A stretch of DNA of 64,000 nt from an uncultured Rhodospirillales bacterium (GCA_913060675.1 CAJXUS010000002.1:62001-126000), one strand, 5' to 3'; positions 8,896 through 18,048 are shown, numbered from the stretch's first letter. Notes: generated by a model from the letters alone, not told the origin. Translations and numbers: made by a program.

Positions 8896-9429
8896 TTACA
8901 ATTCGATATTGTCGGCTGGAATACTTGTTATTTTTGAACCAAAACTTGTGACACTAGGAAGCGTTGCGTTGTGATGTTTTCTAATGTCACAAGCAGAGGC
9001 ATGTTCTTTATCATGGGTGGTATGAGCATCCGAAACAATTTGGACGTTATAGCCAAGAGCGGCAGCCCTGCGAACTGTGGTATCAACACAAAACTCGGAT
9101 GCGTAGCCACAGATAGTAACATTTTTCACCCCGAGTGATCTCAGAAGTTCTTCTAGATTTGTTCGAAGGAATGAATCTGGGGTGGTTTTTCGCACGATAT
9201 GATCTGTAGCATCTACCTCTAGATCAGAAGGGAGTTGCCATACTTCAGTGCCATGCTCAACTATAGAGTTCGGGCACTCGTGTTGTATAAAAATAACAGG
9301 TGTATTTATACTTCTAGCAAGCTTCGTTACCTGATTGATCCTTTGCATAACCGCATCGATTTCAAAAGGCTTTGGGACCGGGTTTACAAGTGCGTTTTGA
9401 ATATCAATAACTAAAACAGCGTGTTTCAT
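8896..9429 (-). CDS. Isochorismatase-family cysteine hydrolase
   Basis: Cytosolic hydrolase of 177 residues. The family catalytic triad is visible: Asp9 in LVIDIQNA, Lys81 in VRKTTPDSF and Cys114 in GYASEFCVDTT. Relatives act on isochorismate, nicotinamide, N-carbamoyl compounds or other small amides. The substrate cannot be told from sequence. It lies tail to tail with the LIV-type operon and upstream of nothing obvious, so a link with that transporter is possible but unproven. Confidence 0.88.
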   Translation of the reverse strand: MKHAVLVIDIQNALVNPVPKPFEIDAVMQRINQVTKLARSINTPVIFIQHECPNSIVEHGTEVWQLPSDLEVDATDHIVRKTTPDSFLRTNLEELLRSLGVKNVTICGYASEFCVDTTVRRAAALGYNVQIVSDAHTTHDKEHASACDIRKHHNATLPSVTSFGSKITSIPADNIEL

Positions 9430-9560
9430 ATCAAGGTCATTTCTTCGGTAATAGCGGAACTATCAATATTGGGGGATTTATATCTTAAAACTTAAGAGAA
9501 CGTCATCCTAAGTAATCGAACATTCTTTTAACCACTGTTTGTTATGCATGAAGGTAAAGG

Positions 9561-9851
9561 TCAAATTCCATCCAAAATGGCCAAAGTACACTCGGCATTA
9601 GCATGTCGAATGGCTTTGATCGGGGCGTATTCATCGCTGTTTACGAAACGTTGTGCGGTTTCCATGTCGGGAAACTCAATGAGTACGATGCGTGTAGGTG
9701 ACCAGAGATTACTCTCAATGACATCCATGTCGCCGCCTCTGGTGCGATAGACACCACCATATTTTTCGGCAATTGGCTTTGCGAGTGCCTTATATTCTTC
9801 ATAAACTTCAGGATTGTTGATCTTTGTATCAACCAAAATAAAAGCACTCAT
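9561..9851 (-). CDS. DUF1330 protein
   Basis: A 96-residue protein of the DUF1330 family, small dimeric alpha/beta-barrel proteins of unknown activity. Typical pattern: AFILVDTKINNPEVYEEYKALAKPIAEKYGGVYRTRGGD, then RIVLIEFPDMETAQRFVNSDEYAPIKAIR. It may be co-transcribed with the cysteine hydrolase gene, 131 bases further along the same strand. Confidence 0.9.
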   Translation of the reverse strand: MSAFILVDTKINNPEVYEEYKALAKPIAEKYGGVYRTRGGDMDVIESNLWSPTRIVLIEFPDMETAQRFVNSDEYAPIKAIRHANAECTLAILDGI

Positions 9852-10004
9852 TTGTATATCTTTCTTGGATGGTTCTACCGTCGTGGATTATGTACGCTAT
9901 AACTATTCTTCTATGAGACACAATCCCAAAACAAAGACTTAAGCTTCTTCACGATTAGAAAATTCAGGATTACTAATCGGCAATACTTGTATCTGTCCTA
10001 AACC

Positions 10005-10688
10005 TTAAAGATGGCCAAGATTGCGGAAACTGGAATGGCCCGTTTTGCTGATAATCAGATGATCGTGGAGTTCGATGCCGAGTTTGCCACAGACACTTTT
10101 AATTTCCATTGTCATGGCGATATCTGTTTGTGAAGGAGTGGGGTCGCCGCTGGGGTGATTGTGTATCATGATAAGAGCAGAGGCATTAAGTTCAAGAGCG
10201 CGTTTGACGACTTCTCGGGGATACACCGGAGTATGATCCACGGTTCCAGTTTGTTGAAGTTCGTCGGCAACTAATCGGTTTTTCCGGTCGAGAAACAGTA
10301 ATCGGAATTGCTCGATTTTTTCTTGGGCCATGGTGATTTGACAGTATTCGAGAAGTTTATCCCATGAATCAATGATGGGATGCTCAAGAATGGCCTCTTT
10401 GCTCATGCGACGGGCTGCTTCGGGGATCAATTTGATAATTGCAGCAGTGGAGTCCCCAACGCCTGAGATCTTTTGTAAATCACTTGCTGAAGCCGCAAAA
10501 ACGGCGGCGAGGGAGCCAAATTCTTCGATAAGTTTTTTCGCGAGAGGTTTGGTGTCGCCTCGTGCCTTTGCACCAAAAAGAAGGAACTCTAATATCTCAT
10601 AGTCTGCCAGACTTTCAGCGCCTCTTTCTAGGAGGCGCTGGCGTAGTCTTTCACGGTGACCATGATAATGAGGTTTTTCGATGCTCAA
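10005..10688 (-). CDS. radC: RadC family protein (JAB/MPN domain)
   Basis: RadC-type protein of 227 residues. An N-terminal helix-hairpin-helix region (LQKISGVGDSTAAIIKLI) is followed by a C-terminal JAB1/MPN-like domain with the zinc motif MIHNHPSGDPTPSQTD. The name dates from an old DNA-repair phenotype and the biochemical role remains unclear. The start is a TTG at 10688, with GGAT a few bases upstream. Last gene of the sfsA-map-radC run on this strand. Confidence 0.93.
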   Translation of the reverse strand: MSIEKPHYHGHRERLRQRLLERGAESLADYEILEFLLFGAKARGDTKPLAKKLIEEFGSLAAVFAASASDLQKISGVGDSTAAIIKLIPEAARRMSKEAILEHPIIDSWDKLLEYCQITMAQEKIEQFRLLFLDRKNRLVADELQQTGTVDHTPVYPREVVKRALELNASALIMIHNHPSGDPTPSQTDIAMTMEIKSVCGKLGIELHDHLIISKTGHSSFRNLGHL

Positions 10689-10723
10689 GCCAGATCCGGT
10701 TGGTTGTTAGTCCAAAATTTATC

Positions 10724-11533
10724 TTACTCGTAAGGTGCCTTGTGCCATCCCTTAGGAGAGAGGGTGAAGATCTCACAGCCATCTGCAGTCACACCAAGGG
10801 TGTGTTCATATTGCATGGAGAGAGATTTATCTTTGGTGACAGCAGTCCAGCCATCATTGAGTATTTTAACAGCGTATTTCCCGCCATTGATCATGGGTTC
10901 GATAGTAAAGATCATGCCCTCGAGCAAACGGGCGCCTTTGCCTGGTTCGCCATAATGCAGAACACTTGGCGGCGTATGGAAGCTTCGACCAATGCCGTGA
11001 CCACAGAAATCTTCGACAACGGAATAACGTTTTTCTTCGGCGTAGGTCTGGATTGCGTGACCAATATCGCCGAGGGTCGCCCCCGGTTTTACGACTTCAA
11101 TGCCGCGAAGAAGGCATTCATAGGTCACATCACTTAACCGTTTGCTTTTTACGTTCGGTTTGCCCGCAAAGTACATGCGACTAGTATCGCCATGCCATTC
11201 ATCCAAGATGACCGTTACATCAATATTCAGGCTGTCACCATCGCGAAGAATTTTATCTTCGCCGGGAATGCCGTGACAAACCACGTGATTTACTGAGGTG
11301 CAAATTGACTTTGGAAAGCCTTTGTAATTCAGCGGAGCCGGAACAGCATTATGTGAAACGATGAATTCGTGGCAGAGATCGTTCAGTTTACCGGTAGAAA
11401 CACCTGGTTCCACATAAGGTGTGATAAAGTCGAGCGTTTCTGCTGCCAACTTTCCAGCTTTGCGCATGCCCGCAAAATCTTCTTCGGTATAGGTTACAAA
11501 CTGTCGTTCTTCACGTGTCAAATTGTCGATCAC
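10724..11533 (-). CDS. map: Methionine aminopeptidase, type I
   Basis: Removes the N-terminal methionine from new proteins. The five metal ligands are visible: two Asp in NIDVTVILDEWHGDTSRMY, His in CGHGIGRSFHTPP, Glu in FTIEPMI and Glu in QYEHTLGVT. The 269 residues are normal for the type I enzyme. It begins with GTG at 11533. It lies between sfsA and radC on the same strand, 35 bases before radC. Confidence 0.96.
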   Translation of the reverse strand: MIDNLTREERQFVTYTEEDFAGMRKAGKLAAETLDFITPYVEPGVSTGKLNDLCHEFIVSHNAVPAPLNYKGFPKSICTSVNHVVCHGIPGEDKILRDGDSLNIDVTVILDEWHGDTSRMYFAGKPNVKSKRLSDVTYECLLRGIEVVKPGATLGDIGHAIQTYAEEKRYSVVEDFCGHGIGRSFHTPPSVLHYGEPGKGARLLEGMIFTIEPMINGGKYAVKILNDGWTAVTKDKSLSMQYEHTLGVTADGCEIFTLSPKGWHKAPYE

Positions 11534-11612
11534 GTTATCTCTTCCATTTCTAATAATGAACTGCTGCAGTCAAATATGGTGCGCAGTGCTCACATGTTGC
11601 AATATTTTATGC

Positions 11613-12314
11613 CTATATACCTAGCTCAAGCGGCTTATCCAAGTGAATTCCCTCTGGTGTAACTTCACAAGTATAAGCAACGACCTCGACACCGCGGCCT
11701 ATGGCCTCTGTTAATGCCTTTGCGTATACCGGATCAATATCTTTTGCCGGGCAAAAGGTGGTGCAGTCGTTTCTTTGGGCTAAATAAAACATTACGGCGC
11801 GATGACCTTGTTCGACCATGTCACCAAGTTCTTGCAGGTGTTTTGTTCCTCGGCTGGATACCGCATCGGGAAATTCAGCGATCCCGGGTTCTCTACTAAG
11901 GGTGACGGATTTGACTTCAACGTAGCAATCTGGCCGGCCTGGTTCTTGTAAAAAGACATCGATACGAGAATTTTTTCCATATTTTACCTCGCGTTTGAAT
12001 GCACTGTAGCCAGTTAATTCGGGGACATTGCCCGCTGAAATTTCTTCAAATACGAGTTTGTTAGGCACAGAGGTATTAACACCCACAGGAATTGATCCTG
12101 CGGCGCCGATCTCCCATGTGTATTTTAGCTTTCGTTTGGGGTTGTCAGACTCTGAGAGCCACACCTCTGAGCCGGGATCAACAAGACCCAGCATGGACCC
12201 TGTATTCGTTGTATGGGAAGTTACAACGGTTCCGTCCGTCAGTTCGACGTCAGCAAGAAAGCGTTTATATCGTTTCACCAGCTTTCCTGGGATAAGGGGG
12301 GTAGCAAATTTCAT
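11613..12314 (-). CDS. sfsA: DNA/RNA-binding protein SfsA
   Basis: SfsA family protein of 233 residues. Typical segments are LIPGKLVKRYKRFLADVEL, TSHTTNTGSMLGL, KYTWEI and the nuclease-like core RIDVFLQEPGRPDCYVEVKSVTL...FPDAVSSRGTKHL. The E. coli protein was first linked to sugar fermentation and binds DNA; the fold resembles restriction endonucleases. It is the first gene of the run leading to map and radC. Confidence 0.93.
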   Translation of the reverse strand: MKFATPLIPGKLVKRYKRFLADVELTDGTVVTSHTTNTGSMLGLVDPGSEVWLSESDNPKRKLKYTWEIGAAGSIPVGVNTSVPNKLVFEEISAGNVPELTGYSAFKREVKYGKNSRIDVFLQEPGRPDCYVEVKSVTLSREPGIAEFPDAVSSRGTKHLQELGDMVEQGHRAVMFYLAQRNDCTTFCPAKDIDPVYAKALTEAIGRGVEVVAYTCEVTPEGIHLDKPLELGI

Positions 12315-12553
12315 CTGGATCCTCTTTTCTCAGACCTTAGTGGTTTCTTTCTTTTCTTTGCAAGGGGAAATTAATAAAGAAATTACAACTATCGTGTAGT
12401 GTAACTATATCCTTGGGTGCTATTTTCTATAGGTGCCATTTATAACACTTGCCAAAGACATTGAAGGCAGTACAACTTACTTTTTGGCCTGATTTGTCCT
12501 TTGATTTGTCTCAAGTCTGTGAAAACACAGGTATATCTATCTGGAGAATTCCT

Positions 12554-13117
12554 ATGAACTGTCGCAATTTTGTAACTATTTCTGCTACTGCAATCCTGTT
12601 ATCAGGATGTGCTCTTGGTGGAAAAAGTGAGCAGGCGGCACCGATTGAACAGCCGAAGGCCCCGGCCTCAAGTTCTTCGACTTTGGCAACGCCTCCGAAT
12701 AGTAACCCAAATCAGGTTCTGAACAGTAACGTTTCCGGGACCGTAAAAACTTCTGATGAAGGCTTGTCGATCAGTGACCAGCCTGCGGTCAATGACTACC
12801 CTTATGGTACAGCGACACCACCTCAAAATAAGACTATTGTTGAGGGCACAGATGGTAATCTCTATTCGCCTGACGGTAATAAAACAGACCAAGATTATCA
12901 GAGTGATGTTGCATCGTGCCATTATTATGCGCAAGGATTGGTTGCCCATGACGCGCGGGTCGAAGAAGATCGTGGTGGGAGTTTTGGGGATAGTTTGGGC
13001 GGTGGAACCTCTAGCTTCCTAACGTTACGGCAAAATATTGACTCTTCAGAAGTAAAGAAAAATCAAGCCAAACATTTCAATCGCTGTATGAAGAGTAAAG
13101 GTTATTATCAGCGGTAA
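12554..13117 (+). CDS. Putative lipoprotein
   Basis: Unrecognised 187-residue protein. I start it at 12554 behind GGAG, because MNCRNFVTISATAILLSGC is then a textbook lipoprotein signal with lipobox LSGC. The mature part begins with a Ser/Pro/Thr/Asn-rich linker. A compact part follows: DGNLYSPDGNKTDQDYQSDVASCHYYAQGLV, with two later cysteine/basic segments ending MKSKGYYQR. The pattern of a CxxxA-like region and a C-terminal RCMKSKGY resembles small outer-membrane lipoproteins. No function proposed. Confidence 0.75.
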   Translation: MNCRNFVTISATAILLSGCALGGKSEQAAPIEQPKAPASSSSTLATPPNSNPNQVLNSNVSGTVKTSDEGLSISDQPAVNDYPYGTATPPQNKTIVEGTDGNLYSPDGNKTDQDYQSDVASCHYYAQGLVAHDARVEEDRGGSFGDSLGGGTSSFLTLRQNIDSSEVKKNQAKHFNRCMKSKGYYQR

Positions 13118-13286
13118 GAGTTTAAGGCGCACCTTCTCTACCAAATCTTCGTATTACAAATTCTCACCTTGCGAGAGTTTGTTTTCTGTCTTGAAATATG
13201 GCTTTTCTACTTGTTATGCGTTGAAGGCATTCAATAGATAGAAGAGGGTAGTACTTCTTTTATGCCTTAGCCTCGAAGGCACTTTT

Positions 13287-14549
13287 ATGTTCAGTTTTAT
13301 TTCTCAAAATCTTAGATTTCTTTCTTTTGGTTTCTTGTTGGCACTGGCCTCTAGTTTCGGGCAGACGTTTTACGTTTCACTGTTTAGTGCTGAAATTCGT
13401 GCCGACCTTGGTTTGTCCCACGGTGATTTTGGGTCCCTGTATTCAGCGGCGACACTGGTTAGTGGGTTTGCGGTTATCTGGTTTGGGAAGCAAATTGATC
13501 ATATGGATCTCAGACTTTATGCCTGCCTTGTTGCTTTGGGGCTCGCGTTAGCGGCTCTTGCTCTTGCGGTTCTTCCCTCCAGTTGGCCATATCTCATTTT
13601 GCCAATCTTTTTTTTCATAAGACTTTGTGGTCAGGGGTTGATGCTGCATACCTCTATCACGGCGATGGCGCGGTATTTTCATGATAATCGGGGGCGAGCG
13701 ATTGCGATTGCATCCCTTGGTTTGTCTCTGGGAGAAGCTTGTCTGCCTTTGTTAACAATCGTCCTTATTAGCTGGATTGGATGGCGAGATGCCTGGTTGT
13801 TGAACGCTGTTTTATTGGGGTTCGTTCTTATTCCTACAATATTGTTTTTGTTGCGTGGTCATAGTGAACGCGACGCAAGAATGAATGAACAGATAAAGAG
13901 CCAGGCAGTTGAAAATACGGGCGAAGATGAGCCTCGGCATTGGACCAGAGCTGAGGTAATAAAAGACCCAGCATTTTATCTTCTGTTACCAGGTCTCGCG
14001 ACGTTATCTTTTGTGGTAACAGGAATTTTCTTTCATCAAATACACATCGTGACGACGAAGGGGTGGACCATGGATTGGTTCGCAGGAACTTTCACGGCGT
14101 ATGCGGCTATGATCACCATAAGTGCTCTTGTCGCAGGATCGATGGTTGATAGATATGGGGCCATTAAACTGTTAACGGTTCACATTCCCGTATTTGCGTT
14201 GGGGTTGGTGTTTTTGGTTATTTCTGATCACGCATATGCGGCACTTATTTTTATGATGCTAATTGGTGTTTCCGTTGGCTTTGGCTCTACTGCGATGAGT
14301 GCGTTTTGGGCAGAGGCATACGGGACAAAACATATTGGTGCAATTCGAGCGCTAGCAATGTCAATTTCGGTTCTCGCCAGTGCGTTATCTCCTGCTTTGT
14401 TTGGTTGGTTATTCGATAGGGGGGTCGCTTCGGAAAAAGTGGTCATTGGCTGTATACTTTGGTGTTTTTTTGCGACGGTATGTCTGTGGTTTTCTCAACG
14501 TCAAATATTAAGTCGATGTAGGAATGTTCGTTTGATGTCTGTTGCTTGA
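13287..14549 (+). CDS. MFS transporter
   Basis: Major facilitator of 420 residues with about twelve membrane helices and a charged central loop (SERDARMNEQIKSQAVENTGEDEPRHW). The loop between helices 2 and 3 reads FGKQIDHMDLR, a weak form of the usual GxxxDRxGRR; the equivalent in the second half is GSMVDRYGAIKL. Substrate not identifiable. Convergent with the PepSY gene, with a shared bidirectional terminator between. Confidence 0.88.
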   Translation: MFSFISQNLRFLSFGFLLALASSFGQTFYVSLFSAEIRADLGLSHGDFGSLYSAATLVSGFAVIWFGKQIDHMDLRLYACLVALGLALAALALAVLPSSWPYLILPIFFFIRLCGQGLMLHTSITAMARYFHDNRGRAIAIASLGLSLGEACLPLLTIVLISWIGWRDAWLLNAVLLGFVLIPTILFLLRGHSERDARMNEQIKSQAVENTGEDEPRHWTRAEVIKDPAFYLLLPGLATLSFVVTGIFFHQIHIVTTKGWTMDWFAGTFTAYAAMITISALVAGSMVDRYGAIKLLTVHIPVFALGLVFLVISDHAYAALIFMMLIGVSVGFGSTAMSAFWAEAYGTKHIGAIRALAMSISVLASALSPALFGWLFDRGVASEKVVIGCILWCFFATVCLWFSQRQILSRCRNVRLMSVA

Positions 14550-14564
14550 GCATTCCTAAAAATG

Positions 14565-14594
14565 AAAAGGGGAGGCAAAAATTCCTCCCCTTTT
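14565..14594. terminator. Bidirectional terminator
   Basis: Perfect 11-bp stem AAAAGGGGAGG / CCTCCCCTTTT with an 8-base loop. A and T tracts on the two arms let it serve both converging genes. Confidence 0.88.
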
Positions 14595-14613
14595 AAAGGG
14601 TCTTGATAAAAGC

Positions 14614-16044
14614 TTATTGGAAGGCTTTTTTCATAAAGGGGAACCGCGATAGTATCAACAGATCGAGTGCCATTACGGTTAATAAAGAGAGACCGACGAG
14701 TGGGAAGGCTAGCGATAGTAGCAACATGATAAAAACCGCTCCTTTCCAAAGAGGCAGGTTCGCAGGAGGGGGCGGCGCGACTAATCTTCCGGCTCCTTTG
14801 GGGCGACGTATCCACCACATGGCGATGCCGCTTACACAGAGGAAGATAACTGCGAGGCAGAATAAGGCATTAAGGATGGTGTTCCACCAGCCCATATCTC
14901 CTTGATGCAAGGCAATACCAACAGCCATTGATTTTGCCATCAAGGAATAGTCTTCAAATCCTACTTCACCGAGAATTTTTCCCGAGTATTGATCGATATG
15001 AACGGTTTGGTCACCCGTTGGCGTTACCGTGTCTCCATCCATTGAATCTGCAGAGATGGTGTAAACGCCAGTAGGGCTGCCGGGGATATTGATCCGGAAC
15101 TGTTGATCAAACCCGATTGCTTTTGCTAAGACGACCATGGAGTTCAAGTTCACAGCATAGCCTTCAGGAACACCAATTTTTCCGATGTCGGAGCCTGATA
15201 GCGGTAGTTTTGTTAGCTCAAGCCCCCAGGGCACTTCCTTAACAGCACCGTCGTTCATGATGCCATGAGTTTCATCAGAAAGAGGCACATTGTCCCATTT
15301 TTCTGCAGGGAATGAACTCCAAGGTTGAACGAATTTTCCTCCCCAAATACCAGCCCATGAAAGGCCGGAGATGAGAAAGAAAAAGAGAACAACAGAAATG
15401 TAAAATCCAATGGAAACGTGCAGTTCTTTTAAGAAATTACGGCCCTTCATAGAGAAGTTAGGGATCAGCACGCGGCGCAGGCCTTTCCCATCCCGTGGCC
15501 ACCATAAATACAGCCCTGTCACAATTAGGATAAGGGTTAGGCCTGCTGCGATTTCTATGAGGCGATCTCCGAGATCTCCTATTAAAAGAGACCCGTGGAT
15601 GTCGTTTGCAAAGTAGAACCAGGTTGTGTCCTTTTCGACGGCCCCCACAATTTTTGCGGTATAAGGATCAACGGAGACAATCGTTTTCACGCCGTCAATC
15701 TTGATCGTAAATAAACTGGTTCTGTCTTCGGCGGGGGCAGGCATATACTGGTTGATGACACTATTGGGATATACTTTCTTTACGGCTTCTAACTGTTCGG
15801 TCGGTGCCGCCATCTCCGCTTGGGGCGTGACATATAACTTTTCGCCAAAGCGGGTTTCTATCGAATTGAAATAGACCATGATCAACCCGGTAATAGCGAG
15901 TACAAGCATGAATGGTACAACAAAAATGCCAGCGTAAAAATGCCATCGCCAGGCCGCATTATAGAACTTTTTTGCAAATGATGAGGTCGTGTTATCTGCC
16001 GCATCCGTATCTAAGGATGCGTTGTTCGCTGTCATATCTGACAT
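14614..16044 (-). CDS. PepSY-associated membrane protein
   Basis: Inner-membrane protein of 476 residues, PepSY_TM / PiuB-like. It opens with a cytosolic tail and then WRWHFYAGIFVVPFMLVLAITGLIMVYF, the family's first helix with its conserved histidine. PepSY-like periplasmic segments follow (VDPYTAKIVG, HIDQYSGKILGEVGFEDYS). The later helices include HVSIGFYISVV and ALHQGDMGWWNTILNALFCLAVIFLCVSGIAMWWIRRPKG. Relatives are often iron- or copper-regulated and lie beside TonB receptors. Here the upstream partner is a DUF2946-type gene, which agrees with a metal-related role (inference). Confidence 0.88.
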   Translation of the reverse strand: MSDMTANNASLDTDAADNTTSSFAKKFYNAAWRWHFYAGIFVVPFMLVLAITGLIMVYFNSIETRFGEKLYVTPQAEMAAPTEQLEAVKKVYPNSVINQYMPAPAEDRTSLFTIKIDGVKTIVSVDPYTAKIVGAVEKDTTWFYFANDIHGSLLIGDLGDRLIEIAAGLTLILIVTGLYLWWPRDGKGLRRVLIPNFSMKGRNFLKELHVSIGFYISVVLFFFLISGLSWAGIWGGKFVQPWSSFPAEKWDNVPLSDETHGIMNDGAVKEVPWGLELTKLPLSGSDIGKIGVPEGYAVNLNSMVVLAKAIGFDQQFRINIPGSPTGVYTISADSMDGDTVTPTGDQTVHIDQYSGKILGEVGFEDYSLMAKSMAVGIALHQGDMGWWNTILNALFCLAVIFLCVSGIAMWWIRRPKGAGRLVAPPPPANLPLWKGAVFIMLLLSLAFPLVGLSLLTVMALDLLILSRFPFMKKAFQ

Positions 16045-16088
16045 GACAAACTCCTGAGTATTCTCTTGTAAGAGATATTAATTATTTC

Positions 16089-16163
16089 TGTCATTTGAGA
16101 TCTTTTGGAGAGTAAAAATCAATCCTTAAGCAGCTTTCAGGCTGCTTGAGTTCTCAAATGACA
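16089..16163 (-). promoter_or_regulatory. Nested inverted repeats in the PepSY leader
   Basis: An outer perfect 12-bp inverted repeat (16089-16100 with 16152-16163, TGTCATTTGAGA type) encloses an inner 7-bp hairpin (16128-16134 with 16141-16147, AAGCAGC/GCTGCTT). On the minus strand the inner hairpin is followed by GATTGATTTTT, so it may be an attenuator between the DUF2946 and PepSY genes. Confidence 0.55.
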
Positions 16164-16179
16164 CTGTAAAGTTTTATAT

Positions 16180-16548
16180 TCAGGAGTAGGTCGGCGGTGC
16201 GCGAGAACCGTAAGCAAGGTGGATCAACAAACTGGTTAGATGGCTGTCAGAGACAGATCCTGCAGTCGTAATTGCCAGAACCTTCTGGTCAAAATCATAC
16301 TGTGTGCCAGTGAGCGTCTGATCTACGTGAACAGAAAAAACACAATCGTTATTTTCTGAGTTTTCTTGTTTACCAGAGTTGGAGACGGTGATCTCTTTTA
16401 TGCCGTCTGTTGTGCAGATCACCAGAGTAAGGGAACCTGCAGATACATCGGTCATCATACCTTGGGGAATCGAAGATACAGCCAAAAACTGTAGTAAAAG
16501 CACAAGCTTTACCACTGTTCTTAACGCTGTTATCTGATTTGCAAACAT
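16180..16548 (-). CDS. DUF2946-like small exported protein
   Basis: A 122-residue protein with a hydrophobic N-terminus (VVKLVLLLQFLAVSSIPQGM), a LTLVICTTDGI segment and the C-terminal SRAPPTYS. This arrangement resembles DUF2946 proteins, which end in a similar R-x-PP-x-F/Y motif and often sit beside PepSY or copper-transport genes. It is the likely first gene of a two-gene unit with the PepSY protein. Family assignment is from pattern memory and is moderate. Confidence 0.6.
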   Translation of the reverse strand: MFANQITALRTVVKLVLLLQFLAVSSIPQGMMTDVSAGSLTLVICTTDGIKEITVSNSGKQENSENNDCVFSVHVDQTLTGTQYDFDQKVLAITTAGSVSDSHLTSLLIHLAYGSRAPPTYS

Positions 16549-16748
16549 AAGATCCTTCCCAAACTCTCTCGCTTATAATCGAGATTAGGCGAGAGCATCA
16601 ACTAATTTTTATCTGAAAATGTTTAGGGAAGAATTTTTTGGGAGCGTAACATTAATAACGCGAGAGTTGTTCCTTCGAAGTTTACTCTATAGCCTTCCTG
16701 TAAAGGATCGAATTGATCTAAAATGTTAATTATTTGAGGACGATAATA

Positions 16749-17198
16749 ATGACTTGGAAGGTGTATCTTTCTGGTGAAATTCACACAGCTTGGCGCGACG
16801 AGATTGCTGAGAAAGCCAAATCATTGGACTTGCCAATCGAGTTTTTTGCCCCGGTTACAAATCATGCGGCATCGGATGATTGTGGTGTTGCTATCCTGGG
16901 GGAAGAACCGGACAAATTTTGGCACGATAATAAGAGCGCGAAAGTGAATGCGATCCGCACTCGGAATTTGATTGAAAAATCAGATGTTGTTGTGGTGTGC
17001 TTCGGAGAGAAATACAAGCAGTGGAATGCCGCTTTTGATGCAGGGTACGCGGCAGCGTTGGGCAAGAGTATTATTGTTATGCATGGCCCAGATCATCAAC
17101 ATGCTTTGAAAGAGGTCGATGCCGCTGCTCTAGCCGTTACCCAGTCACCAAATCAGGTGGTTAATATTCTAAAATATGTGATCAAAGGTGAATTATAG
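16749..17198 (+). CDS. ytoQ: YtoQ family protein
   Basis: A 149-residue protein matching Bacillus YtoQ along its length: VYLSGEIHTAWRDEI, IEFFAPVTNHAASDDCG, FWHDNKSAKVNAIRTR, VVCFGEKYKQWNAAFDAGYAAALGKSIIVM. The fold is likely nucleoside 2-deoxyribosyltransferase-like (flavodoxin-type), but the activity of this family is not known. Start at ATG 16749 behind TGAGGA; a TTG five codons upstream overlaps that ribosome site and is rejected. Confidence 0.9.
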   Translation: MTWKVYLSGEIHTAWRDEIAEKAKSLDLPIEFFAPVTNHAASDDCGVAILGEEPDKFWHDNKSAKVNAIRTRNLIEKSDVVVVCFGEKYKQWNAAFDAGYAAALGKSIIVMHGPDHQHALKEVDAAALAVTQSPNQVVNILKYVIKGEL

Positions 17199-17231
17199 AT
17201 AAATATCTTTGAGGACATAAACGTATGTGAT

Positions 17232-17289
17232 CTAGGATCAGGACCCATTAATTCAACAACGCTGTTTAATTAATGGGTCCTGATCCTAG
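17232..17289. repeat. 58-bp palindrome bounded by CTAG
   Basis: Two perfect 22-bp arms (17232-17253 and 17268-17289) around a 14-base loop. Each arm ends in CTAG on the outside and contains GGACCCATTAATT or its complement. CTAG is the kind of target duplicated by IS427-group IS5 elements, so this may be a minimal element relic. It has no T-run and ends 18 bases before the CinA-like start codon. Confidence 0.7.
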
Positions 17290-17307
17290 CTGAAAGCCGA
17301 GAGTAAT

Positions 17308-18048
17308 ATGAGTAGTGAAATAGACCGCGTGTACCGAGCCTGCCTGGTTATCATCGGAAATGAAATTCTTTCTGGAAGTACTCAAGATGCCAATATGGCG
17401 TTTTTGGGTGAACAATTGAATGAAATCGGGATTTGCCTGGATGAAGCTCGGGTTGTTCCTGATGTGCCGGGACGGATCATTTCGACCATTAATGAGGTTC
17501 GCGCAAAGTTTGACTATGTCTTTACCACAGGCGGAATAGGTCCCACTCATGATGATATTACGTCGCAATGCGTTGCCGATGCTTTCTCTGTAGATCTCAT
17601 CCTCCATCCCGATGCCTACAAATCAATGACGGATTTTTATGGTGAAGAAAAATTAAACGATGCGCGATTACGCATGGCACATGTTCCAGATGGAGCAACC
17701 CTCATCGAAAATGACATCTCAATTGCTCCAGGCTATAGAATTGAAAATGTATATGTGATGGCAGGGGTGCCAAAAATTATGCAATCAATGTTCTCCAAGC
17801 TCGCTCCAACACTGACAGGTGGGAAGCCAATGATATCCAAAACGATATCATCTGAAGCAAAAGAGGGCGATATTGCTGCTGGATTAGGTGAAATCCAACG
17901 CGCTTTTTCCGATGTAGATATTGGCAGTTATCCTTTTATGGGGCGGGGAGGTACTGGTGTGCGGATTGTGATGAGATCTACGAATGAAATAAATTTGGAA
18001 CAGTGCTGCCTTAAAGTTTCAAAACTTGTAAAAGAATATTGCACCTAA
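17308..18048 (+). CDS. CinA-type molybdopterin-binding-domain protein
   Basis: A 246-residue protein with the MoCF/CinA N-terminal domain only: VIIGNEILSGSTQDANMAFLGEQLNEIG, VPDVPGRIISTINEV and the nucleotide-handling loop FTTGGIGPTHDDIT. It lacks the nicotinamide-nucleotide amidase (CinA C-terminal) domain; alphaproteobacteria often encode this part separately. Relatives are called competence/damage-inducible protein A, and some are ADP-ribose pyrophosphatases. A large perfect hairpin lies immediately upstream of the ribosome site (GAGAG) and could affect expression. Confidence 0.88.
   Translation: MSSEIDRVYRACLVIIGNEILSGSTQDANMAFLGEQLNEIGICLDEARVVPDVPGRIISTINEVRAKFDYVFTTGGIGPTHDDITSQCVADAFSVDLILHPDAYKSMTDFYGEEKLNDARLRMAHVPDGATLIENDISIAPGYRIENVYVMAGVPKIMQSMFSKLAPTLTGGKPMISKTISSEAKEGDIAAGLGEIQRAFSDVDIGSYPFMGRGGTGVRIVMRSTNEINLEQCCLKVSKLVKEYCT

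Noticed and set aside
8896-9851. Cysteine hydrolase and DUF1330 genes as part of the LIV-type transporter operon
   Set aside because: They are on the opposite strand and convergent, so they cannot share that transcript; a functional link is only possible, not shown.
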